Source: Protopterus annectens (Eukaryota; Chordata; Ceratodontiformes; Protopteridae). Taken from it: DNA of 64,000 nt. Both the position numbers and the translations under genes were made by a program. A model generated the notes under the pieces. It ran no database searches. It was not told the DNA's origin and worked only from the letters and a program-made list of their open reading frames with translations. The stretch's first letter is position 1; each line of letters opens with the position of its first letter. This document shows positions 1-10,759 of the stretch, piece by piece. The stretch lies in assembly GCF_019279795.1 (NCBI RefSeq), contig NC_056725.1:1749856916-1749920915 (forward strand). The letters run 5' to 3'.

Positions 1-423
1 TTGAAGTGACATCTTGTAGTATGGAGATAGAGTTCTTGGATGTTAAGTTAATGTTAGATGACACAGCATCAATACTAGAATGTATGGCGCAATCATTTAC
101 TACACAATACTAGCATGCATCCCAGGCATGTCCTTGACAACATAGTGACTAACTAACTAACTCGAGTGTCCAAGCTCTGTACGAGGGATGAGGATTATAG
201 GGAGGAGCAAATTAAACTTATCAATGACCTTAATAAGAGAGAATACAAAGTCAAAGAGACACAGACCAATGAAGCAACTACCTTAGAACTATGCTCTCAG
301 AGGGGAATACCCTATTTTTCGGACCAAGGTGAAACAGTTAAGATCGAGCAAATGGAGATAAAGTCCAATCTGAGATGCCGGTTGACATATAGTACTGACA
401 ATTTTGCTATTTGTAATACCATC
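1..423 (+). pseudogene. Penelope-like element, left half (interrupted ORF)
   Basis: This is the middle part of a Penelope-like retroelement protein, between the reverse transcriptase core and the GIY-YIG endonuclease. The frame at 14-60 reads like the PLE motif I-x-F-L-D-V, and 105-165 reads HPRHVLDNIVT-like in mixed frames. From 166 the open frame runs through CTRDEDYREEQ to a conserved IRKFWP at about 415-434. The same order of blocks is present in the better preserved PLE near 46.9-47.4 kb. The frame stops only because an L1 is inserted after 437; it resumes at 10171 with VLTSDNKIREI. Family identity is inferred from motif order, not from a database search. The window edge removes the RT core. 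Confidence 0.7.
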
Positions 424-667
424 AGAAAATTTTGGCCGGGGCGTGGCTAGGATGCTGAACTGATAGCTGCACTTCATTTCAGCTCTCTTACCTCAATACA
501 ATTCCTGACAGGAATTTTACAAAATAATATTTAATTTGAAGAAATTGTTATTACTAACTTATTTCTAATAACTCTGAGCATCTATAAGAAAAAAATTATT
601 GTCAGAACTTGAATAATTCCTGCCAAATTAATTACTGGAAAATCAGCACCAATATCAGCTTTACAGC

Positions 668-1607
668 ATGAGTCATCTAAGGAATACAGCACAAGACTCT
701 TCTCTCAAAAAAGACCTGCAGTCTCTCATTACAAATATACAGGAACTTACAATAAAAATTGACAAGATGGACAATAAAATAGATACTTTTAAAGAAAAGT
801 GCTCACAACAACTGGAACAGCTTCAAGAAATGTTTACACAGCAGAAAGGACAGATATCATTTATTGAACAGTCATTAAGTGACATTGACACTAGAGTCCA
901 AATAGAAGAACAACAAACTGAATTCTTACTTCAACAGAACACATATTTACTAGAAAAGCTTGATGATATGGAAAATCAAACAAGAAGAAATAATATTAGA
1001 ATATATGGTCTACCAGAAAAATCTGAAGGGGACAATATGATAAACTTTCTTACCACCTGGATACCAGATGTAACAAAAATACCTGAAGCTCTTTCATATG
1101 GTATAGAATGGGTGCATAGATCACTAGCAGCTTCTGGAAATGCTTCTTCTCCGGTAAGAACAAGCTGAGATCTATAATTGTGAGACTTTTTCTACACAAG
1201 ATAAAGATCTTATATTAAGAAATGCTTGGGCAAATTCTCCCATCAAATACAATGATTCATTAATAAGATTTGACAATGATTATTCTACAAAGGTGGTTTC
1301 AAAAAGAAAAGAATTTCTACCAATAATAAAAACCTTGAAGAAAAAGCAACTGAAAGTCCATCTTTTATTCCCAGCAAGACTGAAAGTTTTTCTACCAAAT
1401 GGAATAAAAATCTTTGAAACAGTAGATTCAGCAATAAAATATCTTACCAATAACAACATCCTAACACATGAAGAATCTATGGACTGGACAATAAGTACAC
1501 CAAAAAGAAATGCTGAAGTAAATAATTGGAAAACTGTTGAGCAAATGAAAAAAAAAAAAACTAAAGGACAAATAATCTTACATATGTTATATTCTGTAAA
1601 AATCTAA
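668..1607 (+). pseudogene. L1-A ORF1 protein (RNA-binding chaperone), frameshifted
   Basis: L1 ORF1p coats L1 RNA and acts as a nucleic-acid chaperone in the cytoplasmic particle. The first open segment (668-1168, 166 residues) has a long Gln/Leu/Ile-rich heptad coiled coil at residues about 5-105. It is followed by the RRM-type start ENQTRRNNIRIYGLPE at residues 102-117. After a frameshift near 1155-1165 the C-terminal domain continues in other frames: RSIIVRLF at about 1170-1195, DKDLILRNAW in mixed frame, then 1293-1607 with LFPARLKVFLPNGIKIF. Domain order matches Transposase_22-type ORF1p. The ATG at 668 is chosen because it begins the heptad region. The poly-A run at 1550-1560 lies near the end and may have shifted the tail. 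Not functional as it stands. Confidence 0.8.
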
Positions 1608-4600
1608 ATAATAATACTAACAACAAAAGAAAAGTTCTTACTGTCTTCAAGTTACACCAAAACAGGTACTGCTTTCAATTATATTTTAAATGTCAAAATT
1701 AGCATAAATGTAAATACATTTATCTCAAATCACATCAATATACTAAGCATAATTTAAACATTACTCTATTTTTCATTATTATCCATCTATTATTTTCATA
1801 TTCTTAATCAGAGTAATCAATGCATAATAATGTTCCCAAATAGTTATTTATTTATTTTCTCTCTTTGTGTTTTGTTGTTTTTATTTTTCTCTTCTTTTTA
1901 TAAAATCTTCATTAACTTATAATAATTTAATCAGTATATGGTTATATTGCTTAATAGGTATAGTAATGGCTGCTATATAACTTATTATCAGTTACATCCC
2001 TGACAGCATTACTTTTTATAAGTTAAAAGTGTCCCTGTTTGGATAAATGCTAATGCTGGGTGGAAATGTGTTGCTTTTGAAATGAAATATTTCAGTTAGG
2101 ATGTATCATAAGACTACTTTAAATAATCTTAAAAGATGTTCTGCCTTTGACCCATATGCACATACTGATATAGTCCAGTGAACAAAATATGTTTTAAGTG
2201 ATATTTTGAGGCTATAAGTCAGGTGTGTTGTGGTTCCGGACATCCGGAGTTGAAAGATGCTTGTGACTAGCTTAGATATCCTGTTGTCTTTTCTTTTGTA
2301 GAGAAATAAGGCATAGCATGTTTAAAATGCAAAGTTTGATAGTTGTGAACACTACTCCGCAAACTAGAGTGCTCGCATGCACATTACATGAGTTTGTCAC
2401 CAAGTAAGAGAAGGGAAAAGAAAAAAGAAAAAACACATACCTTTTCCCGCTTGGTTCTCGAGACAATTTAACAGCCGCAAACATCACTAGAAACTTGAGT
2501 TACTTATTGCTTGTCGCATTTACTTGTGTATGCCATCCCCTGACTCTTTCTAATTGACGTCTAGTCAGGAAATAAGCTAGGTTCACATTTAAAGATACAG
2601 AAACCTAAATTCCTTCTAAGGAAATGTAAATAATATAAAAGGTTCATATAAATATACACAGATATATATTTTTTGAAGCACTTTCAGCTTATGGCTACTG
2701 ATATCTTCTAGCACCTTGATAGATAAGGACATATATCTGTTTGTCTTTCTGTCAGTTTAGATTTCCAGACATTTTAGCTATCCCTTACTATGTTTTATAC
2801 AGCAGAGTTTAAAGAACAGAAATTAATCATCAGCAAATAAAATCACTGCTGTTTTACAAATTCTCTAAAGAAACTAGTAAATGTCAAGCAACTGAGGTTT
2901 ATTTTAAGGAAAATTGCCATTTCCCACACTGGTGCTCCTACAAAATATTACTAATGTCCTGCTACCAAAATATGCCCTCAAGTGGACAAATGGGATGCAA
3001 CAAGAAGGTTAAATGTACATTTAGCAAATCAAACATTTAAATAACAGTATAATATACTAGATAGAGAAAGTAAAAGCAATAATTATATAAACAACTATAA
3101 TAAGTAACATAACAACAGTGGATTTAACCCAATGTGTCAATTATGCAATATGTATATCCCATATAGCTTTGAACTTTGTCGAAGCATCTGTGTTCTACAC
3201 ACATATTGTATTAAATCTAATTTGAGTAGAAGAGGGAGAGGCTTAGCCCACACCCTAATTTATTACTAAGTTGCCATGCATTATGAACATACATTGTGGC
3301 AGGTACTCAACGAGCTATCCATCCTTAGATGGCTCATGCTGTTCCCATTTGCTCATCTGAATAATGACTGCAGCTGTACTCTTCTTATTATATTACCTGG
3401 CTGTGGCTTCACCCTTCTTATAATATTACTTGGCTTTTTACATTATCAAGAATGACACAATACTAGTGTATGTGGGTATATCATGTTACTGTTAGTGTAA
3501 ACAAAAATGCTTGACAATGCAACCGTAATTCTTAAACCTTTCTGCAGACAAATGTATTGTCTAACAGTTGAGAGCCTGATTGTTCCTAATCAGCAGACCT
3601 GTATTTTCATATTCCAATATGACTACATGAAAAGACGCCAATATTAGTCTGCAAGTTTAGTAAGCAGTAAATTCATTGGGGATTAATTCGAGGGGACACT
3701 TATATTATAGCTAAAGCACTTGACATTTGATAAATGTATCATCTCAATGATGCGTTCTATCTAGTCATTAACTATAAAACAACTTTTCTAAGAAATATTG
3801 TTGTAATGCCAGTTAATTATTTGAATTAAATATTTCTATGTACAGTCATAAAGCAATTACCAGGATAAATACTACTCTTGCAGTGCATGGATCACCATAG
3901 CTATACTCTGATGTTAGAGGAAAAACAAGCTTCTTAAACACATTTTTGACGTAATAAAGGTGTTACCCCATAGTTTAAATACATTTTGTCTATTTACTGC
4001 AAAATGGGTTAGTAATTTTAACCTGTAACAGTTTCATACATAATAGTTTAAATCTTAGCAGCTTCCATTATTTTGATATGTTCTCCAGTATACTTTTTAA
4101 ATACTATAATGACAAGCTCTGGATGTTTAATGCTAAACTTTTATTCAGGCATAAGATTAAATTACTGGTGTTAAGTAAGTCAAAATTATATCTCCAGCAC
4201 TTATTGTCAGCAGATAAACTCACTGGTTAAGTGTCAGTCTAAACTGTAAGAGTTAATATGTGATATACATAGATGTTTGCTTTAAAAATGCGGTCAAGTG
4301 CACTGTAGTTTTACCTCTGTACTGTGTCAGTTTTGATTATACAAAGTCCCTCTGAAAGTTGATAGAAGTGTTAACAACAAAACACTCAATCAAGTAACAA
4401 CATTATAAGTAGTCTCTTGGATAAGGGAGATGTCTACATTTTGATCTTGTTGTCTCCAGCCATGGGAATTGTCTTGGAAAAGCTGAAAAATGCAATCAGA
4501 GGCACATATTTAATGTCTACTAAAGAAATATTAATATACTTGTACATTGTATTGCATTTTAGTTTATGTTAAACATGAAATATGATGTGGTTTCAGAACT

Positions 4601-5247
4601 ATTCATGTTTTTATTTCAATATGACTTTGCAAATACTAATTTAAACACTGGTTTCGGACTTGAGTAGTCTAAAACAATTGCACAACAATGGTATTGTATT
4701 ATACAGTAATGTCAGTAAATAGTTTTCAACAGATGTATGAAATATACAGTTATAGATTTTAACATGATGTTTATTAATACCCTAAATTATTTTGAAATGA
4801 TACTACCTTAATCTAAATATTTGTACCTTTTTGAAACCTGATTAGAAATAAGTATTATTGAATTACAATAAGATGATTAAAGAATATATGTATATATTTT
4901 AGCTGATTAGATTATCTTAATATATTATTCAATTATCTTTATTTAAAACTAAGAGGATAAGAGAAACTGATCCAAATATTATTTGTGAGGGTAGAAAGTT
5001 TATTTGGTTAGATTCACTAACCAAACAAAGAGGTATATTACCTCATAGCGATAGGGAATGGTTTTTAAGGTTAAGAATTGCAAGTTTGGAAGTTCTTTGT
5101 TTTTTTTTTTATTCTATCACTTTGGTGTCACTCAGAAACATGCAAAAATCATACAAGAAAAACTTTTTGAATTCTGTATCCAAGATGGAACTAAGAATAA
5201 ACAATATTTACATAAACTCACACATAAAACAAACTCAAAACTAGGAA
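1608..5247. other. L1-A inter-ORF stretch, no gene recognised
   Basis: This AT-rich stretch separates ORF1 and ORF2 of L1-A, where other L1s have little or no spacer. I see no long ORF and no RT, endonuclease, SINE A/B box or terminal inverted repeat. Short ORFs (2272-2487 minus, 71 aa; 5058-5273 plus, 71 aa) show no recognisable motif. The last ~250 bases before 5248 are A-rich and may be genuine L1 sequence. The part from about 2.04 to 4.95 kb is most likely foreign, but I could not find matching direct repeats to bound it. Confidence 0.5.
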
Positions 5248-5901
5248 ATGAAATGTTTATCCATAAATGTTAATGGTCTAAATAATAGTAATAAAAGGAG
5301 AAGCCTATTCAAGTACATAAACTTACATAAACCACAAATAGTCTTTTTACAAGAGACACACTTATTAGATAGAGATCTAAACAACTTAAATATTAATAAT
5401 TGCACAGTACTAATAAACTCTCAATACAAAACAAAAAAAGAAGAGTAGCTATACTACTTCGCAACTCAACTATAACACCTAAAATAATTACTACTCATCA
5501 AGATACATCAGGTATGTTTTGTCTAGTTTCAATAGAGTTAAATAAGAGAATCTATATGTTAGCAAATCTATATTGGATCCCAGGACTAGGATTAAAAACA
5601 GTTAAACAGCATTTTGATGAGATAATTCATTTAACTAAGGGTAGCCTGATATTAGCAGGAGACTTCAACTGTATAATGAATGAAAAAGATACAGATTCTA
5701 AATCCAAAAGAAGAAAACAACCTATCTCTAAAGCACTATCAAAATTTATAGATACATTGTATTTAAAAGATATAAATGAATTTGCAGAACCAGACTCACT
5801 AATCTTCACATTTTATTCTCATAGATATAAAACTAACTCTAGAATTGATAGAATATATGTTGCCAATGACCTAATAACAAAAACTGACAAAGTCAAAATT
5901 A
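5248..5901 (+). pseudogene. L1-A ORF2, AP-like endonuclease domain (N-terminal part)
   Basis: The N-terminal APE-like endonuclease nicks target DNA to prime reverse transcription. Visible motifs in order are LSINVNGLNNSNKRR (metal-binding Asn region), QIVFLQETHLL (catalytic Glu), a frameshift at an A-rich run near 5430-5445, then RVAILLRNS, LANLY and ILAGDFNCIM (the conserved GDFN). A later NSRIDRIYV at about 5835-5860 matches the S-R-I-D-x-I/F motif. The frame is then cut after DKVKIT by a PLE insertion; the missing SDHN catalytic end appears on the far side at 6795-6812. The start at 5248 is the first ATG, directly before the metal-binding motif. One frameshift plus the insertion make this a pseudogene. 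Confidence 0.85.
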
Positions 5902-6266
5902 CATACGATATTATAAAAGGAAAACAAACTAATGCACTTTTCAAACATTCCATAACATGTACTGAATTCAAATATGTATTTTTTGTATTAGATCAAATTA
6001 AACCGGACATAAGAGGTGGCCTGTGGGAAGAAATACTTGAAAGCAAAGAGCTTTGATGGCAGGTCAACCTAGATGCAAGTACAAAGCCAGGAATTAATGA
6101 ATTCATAACCATTTCCCCACTTCTCAAACTGAGAGCTAACAACATTTAATTAAAATAATGTAATTTAATAGTACGGACACTAGAGGGGGCAAAAATACAT
6201 AACTCAATGGAAGAATATATAGGTCACCAAATACAACTGGTAAATGAAGAAATGAACTTTGCTTTA

Positions 6267-6302
<36 letters not shown>

Positions 6303-6772
6303 ATGACAAGGTTTTTAAACACATATGAAAAAATTTTTTTTTTATACTTATGCATTTTTTAATGTTTTTAAGGAATGTGTGCACAATTAAATAAATTTGA
6401 TGGAAATTGATTATGGTAGTATAACACTTTTAGGCACAAGACACTTTAAAAGGAAAGGAATTATTATTAATGAGAAGTTTTATGTGATTTGTTCATTTGT
6501 TTTTTAAAATAAGGATTCTATTGGATCCAATATTTAAACATTAATTGGATAAAGTATTTAAACTAATGAGAAGTAAAGGAGTTTGTCTGATGAAGTCCTT
6601 TGTTTAGGACGAAAACGCGTGTGATGTGATTTGTGAATAAAAAGCGTTAATCTAACGTTTCGCTATCTTGTGGATTTATTGGGCTGGCGATATTTTGTAG
6701 GAACTTGGTCCGTGGTTCTAGGCATTCTCGATTGGTTTTCTTGGTTTCTGGAGTTGCCTACTTTTTTGTTTT
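5902..6772 (+). mobile_element. 5'-truncated Penelope-like element (PLE-B) inside L1-A ORF2
   Basis: The insertion is flanked by a 13-bp direct repeat AAAGTCAAAATTA at 5889-5901 and 6773-6785. Its first ~245 bases encode the end of a PLE GIY-YIG domain: NALFKHSITCTEF, then IRGGLWEEIL, a stop at 6056, and, read through, a terminal KLRANNI just before the stop at 6145-6147. The PLE at 47.9 kb ends ERANNI, so the C-terminus is unambiguous. The 3' UTR holds a T/A homopolymer pair (about 6265-6300) and a hammerhead-like ribozyme motif at 6587-6620. By chance the PLE frame continues the L1 frame, giving a hybrid ORF 5400-6056. Confidence 0.85.
6587..6620 (+). ncRNA. Hammerhead-type ribozyme motif in PLE-B tail
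   Basis: The core CTGATGA (6587-6593) is followed by a 5-bp stem II, GTCCT pairing with AGGAC (6595-6610) around a short loop. Next come the conserved GAAA (6611-6614) and a self-complementary ACGCGT that can form a minimal stem III. This is the organisation described for hammerheads in Penelope-like retroelements. Cleavage and stem I were not tested; a dimeric form may be needed because stem III is so short. Confidence 0.7.
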
Positions 6773-9700
6773 AAAGTCAAAATTATAAATTGTCCCTTAT
6801 CTGATCATAATGCCATAGTCTTTGAGATAGAGCTTACACCATTTTATTCAAATCCCATTACTAGGATACCGTCCTATATTACAAAATTGACAGATTTCAA
6901 AGAATTTTATGAAAAAACAATCAAAAACTTTCTAGAAATAAATTACACAGAAGATATTTCAGAAATATATGTCTGGGATTCATTAAAAGCAGTTACATAT
7001 GGGAAGATATTATCCTGGTACATAAATAAAAGGAAGTTATGGAATAAAGATATGCCAGACTTACAAAACAAAGTAGATAAATTGAAACTGGAAATACAAA
7101 AGGGTAATGCTACTCAAGTTCAAGAACTTACACAAATCAATAAGAAGTATACAGACTTGCTACATCATAACATTATGATTAACTTAGAAAAGATAAAAAT
7201 AAACTCATACTCTACTAATTCAGCACACCTGAGATACTTAACTAATAGAACAAAAAAAAAATTAAATCTAAGCAAATAAAAGAAATATTTATTCTTAATA
7301 CTAACAAAAGAGTTACGGAACTAAATGATATTTTAGAAGCATTCAGACTCCAATTTAACATTGGTAATTGCATAAATACTCAAGATACACCTACTAAGGA
7401 TATAAAAAAATACTTAGAAAACAATATTCATATTAAATTAACACAAGAACAAATAGACATTATAAGCAAACCAATCAATATGACAGAATTAAAATCACAA
7501 ATTAAAAAGCTCAAGACAAATAAAGCACCTGGCCCAGACAATATGCTACCAGAAATGTATAACTTAATACCCAATCAAGCCATATCCTTATTATTAAAAG
7601 TATATGATATAGCCAATAAAGATTTGAATATACCACCCTCTTGGAAATATTCATTGATATCCCCAATTATCAAACCAGATAAAGATGAGAAGCAGTGTTC
7701 CTCATATAGGCCAATATCATTACTCAATATAGACTATAAGATGTTTATGGCTATATATGCAGATAGGATCAAACACTTTCTTCCTTTCTTAATTCACAAA
7801 GATCAAACAGGTTTTATTAAAGGAAGAAATACTTCAGATAATATTAAAAGAATACTAACATTAATAGATTATAGCAAACATAAAGTCCTAGATTTAAATG
7901 TAATCTCATTAGATATTAATAAAGCTTTTGATTCGGTTAACTGGAACTTTCTTTCACTAGTTTTAAAAGAATATAACTTTCCTTCTAATTTTAATAATCT
8001 TGTCCAAATACTATATGAAAAATCTACTGCATATGTTAAACTGGGATCATATAGATCAGGCCCTATAACAATCAGAAAGGGAACTAAACAAGATTGCCAT
8101 TTATCACCATTGTTATTTGCATTACTCATAGAACCCTTTGCAAATCAAATCAGATCAAACAATAACATAAAGGGCATTTGTATTAATAAAATGTTAAACC
8201 TTAAAATCCAACTCTTGGCTGATGACATACTATTAACGCTCTCAGATGCAAATGAGTCTTTGAATGCTCTATTTAACTCTATGAATACATTTCAAAATAT
8301 TTCAGGCTTAAAATTTAATGAAAACAAAACTAAAATTATGCCCTGTAATTGTAAAAAAAAAAACAATATAAAGAAAAGATTTTCCAAATATATAGTAACA
8401 GAAAGTAAATTATTATATCTGGGAATAAATACACTCAATGAATTAACAGATTCTCTAATATTTAACTATAATAAAATACTAGACAAAATAGAACAGACAA
8501 TTGGTTACTGGAATAAATATATCTTTTCAACAGCAGACAGATTATATCTTATTAAAATAATCATATTTCCCAAAATAGTATACTTAATACAAAATTTTTC
8601 ATTGCCACCTCCCAAATATATTATTCAAAGATACAATAAACTAATTTTAAATGTTCTATGGTTTCCAAATAAACCCCGTATAGCCTTAAATAAACATTTG
8701 CCAGATTGGGAAGATGGCAGAATTAATTTACCGGATATTGATTTATATGTTACCTCATCTGTTATTAAAAACATAACACTATGGTTAAATAATTCATACA
8801 CACCTATATGGAAACAAGCCCATGAGCAGATTTACATAGAAATCAATTATAATCACATACAAGACAACTTAACAGTAATACCATCACCCTTTATATGGAT
8901 GTTAAAAGATTATTTTTTAGGGAAAAGGGATAATATTAATAAATTGCCATCAAACTATATAAGCTCTACACTTTCAGTGTTCAAAACATATATAAACAAA
9001 ATACCAAATATTAATTCTTGGATTTTTCTTATTTTCCCTATAGCTTTTACACCAAATATTCTAGATACATTCCAAATATCTAAAATAAATATACTTAAAG
9101 AAGAAACATTACTCTTTTTGCATCAACTTATAGAGAAAGGGAAAATTCTAACAAAGGAACAGATAATTTATAATTATAATATAAATAAAGACAATTGACT
9201 GTTTTTACAAAATCTAAGGCATTTTCTTATAAATAAAATAGAACAAATGCAACCTTCAGTTAGACATGAAGCTCCAAAACTCAGTGAATACCTTATTCTT
9301 ATCACAAAACAGCCTTATCAGGGTACAGGTTATTTGTCTAATATCTATAAAATTTTCTTAAAAAAACAAAAAACTATCATGAAAAATCATACTGGGATTA
9401 TTATACTTTAATAAACAACCATCCTCCAGTTGAAGAAGAAAAAAGTAATATTCTAAAATCTTCCAAATTTTCTACATTATCAAAATACTGGCAATTATTC
9501 ACTTGGAGATATCTACACAGAAGTTTCTATACACCACATAGGTTAGCCAAAATGTATTCTATTGAAGATCAATGTTGGAGATGCCATACCAAGATAAAAG
9601 CAGATTGGCAGCATGTTTTTTATGAATGTATATGTCTCAATATGTACTGGAAATCCATTAACTATTTTTTAGACTGTTTATAATGATAACTTTCAATTAA

Positions 9701-10002
9701 CAAAGTCTTTAATTTTATTCAACTCTCCTATTCCAAACTGTGTACCAAAAAAAGACACTAAAATCCTATGGTCACTATTGTCAATTTCACGTAAAATCAC
9801 AACTACACACTGGAAAAACGAGGCTTCGCCTACGTTCAAGGAATTTGAGACTTTAACAACAACAGTTGCTCACATGGAAATATTAACAGTGAAGAACAGA
9901 ACTAAAAGATCTACTTCTTACTATTACGCTTGGATGAAAGTACTGGAAATACTCAAAAAGATCGAAGAAGATATATCATCTTATGTTTCTAACTTTATAT
10001 AA
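6773..10002 (+). pseudogene. L1-A ORF2, reverse transcriptase and C-terminal domain
   Basis: Continuation of L1-A ORF2 after PLE-B. SDHNAIVFEIEL (about 6797-6832) completes the endonuclease. The linker is open at 6887-7279, with a frameshift at an A-run near 7250-7262. RT follows in a 572-residue open frame (7480-9198): KAPGPD, SYRPISLLN, TGFIKGRNTSDN, motif A SLDINKAFD (Asp near residue 145) and motif C LADDILL (Asp pair near residues 248-249). Motif B reads TKQDCHLSPLLF where RQGCPLSPLLF is usual. After the stop at 9196 the C-terminus continues in shifted frames, with CWRC-x-HVFYEC at about 9572-9630, the L1 Cys-rich motif. Last traces reach about 10000. It makes cDNA from L1 RNA in the intact family; here it is dead. 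Confidence 0.88.
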
Positions 10003-10156
10003 ATTCATTTCAATGTTATTTGCATATACACCAATGTAAATAGTTATATAATGGTTTGAAGTTAGCAATGTTTTAACATTGTAAATATGTTATTTATCTT
10101 TATTTCATGTAATGTTTAAGACATCTTATTTGAAATAATAAAAAAATATTTAGTGA

Positions 10157-10740
10157 AGAAAATTTTGGCCAGTGTTAACATCTGACAACAAAATTAGGGA
10201 AATTGTTGGAGATCAACCCAGCTTTTCTTTTAAGAACAGGAAAAACTTAAAAAGACTATTATGTTATAAAACAGAAACTGAAGCTATTTTTGAAGACAGG
10301 AGTTTTCAGATGAACAGGAGAGTTGGCACATTCAGATGTGGAAGTTGCAAGGCATGCTCTGATATAAATACCTCAAATACTTTTACACATCCCCTGACTA
10401 AGGAACTATAGGTTTGAAGGATTTGCAAACTGTCGGAGTAAGAACTTTATCTATGTGGCAACCTGCAAGTCATTGCAAGGCATACTACTTAGGGAAAACT
10501 AATCAAATGCTCAAGGAATGTTTTTAAGAGGAAGTTTCACTAGCAAACATTTAGGATTCGAAAAAGGTATTATACCGAAAGCGCTTATTCGGTTCATGAG
10601 CCAGTTTGTTTATTTTATTTTAGTTTATTTTATCTTATCATCGTATATTTTATTAAAGTTTTCAAGTTTCAAATGTTTTTAAGTGGAATTGGTGGCAGAA
10701 CCATTTGTTTCTGGAGTTTTATATTTTGATGTGCTCTGCC
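10157..10740 (+). pseudogene. Penelope-like element, right half with GIY-YIG remnant
   Basis: This continues the PLE at 1-423. After the L1 target-site copy, the frame resumes with SDNKIREIVGDQPSF and FRCGSCKACSDI (10333-10368), the paired-Cys motif found before the PLE GIY-YIG domain. Frameshifted sequence at 10440-10545 reads NFIYVATC followed by YYLGKTNQMLKE, the two tyrosine motifs of a GIY-YIG nuclease. The nuclease would nick the target site. The tail contains a stem GGTATTATACC followed by GAAAGCGC (about 10567-10590), which resembles the 3' half of a PLE hammerhead; the 5' core is degraded. The 3' end is placed near 10740 by eye. Confidence 0.72.
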
Positions 10741-10759
10741 TTTGGTGACACTACTTACT

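Larger units (their letters stand above)
438..10156 (+). mobile_element. Near full-length L1 LINE (L1-A), itself interrupted
   Basis: An L1-type non-LTR retrotransposon. It starts GGGGCGTGGC, a GC-rich 5' start typical of many L1s, and ends in an A-rich tail (AATAATAAAAAAATATTTAG). It is bounded by a perfect 14-bp direct repeat AGAAAATTTTGGCC at 424-437 and 10157-10170, as expected for target-primed reverse transcription. It carries ORF1 (coiled coil plus RNA-binding domain), then ORF2 (endonuclease, reverse transcriptase, Cys-rich C-terminus), all broken by frameshifts. About 3.6 kb separates the two ORFs, and a PLE sits inside the endonuclease. Without the PLE it is about 8.85 kb, longer than typical L1s, so the inter-ORF stretch probably contains another, unidentified insertion. 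Confidence 0.85.

Noticed and set aside
6136..6384. 82-aa minus ORF with poly-Phe
   Set aside because: Caused by the T/A homopolymers in the PLE-B 3' region.
10172..10411. Independent small gene at 10.2-10.4 kb
   Set aside because: It is the in-frame continuation of the PLE at 1-423 across the L1 insertion.
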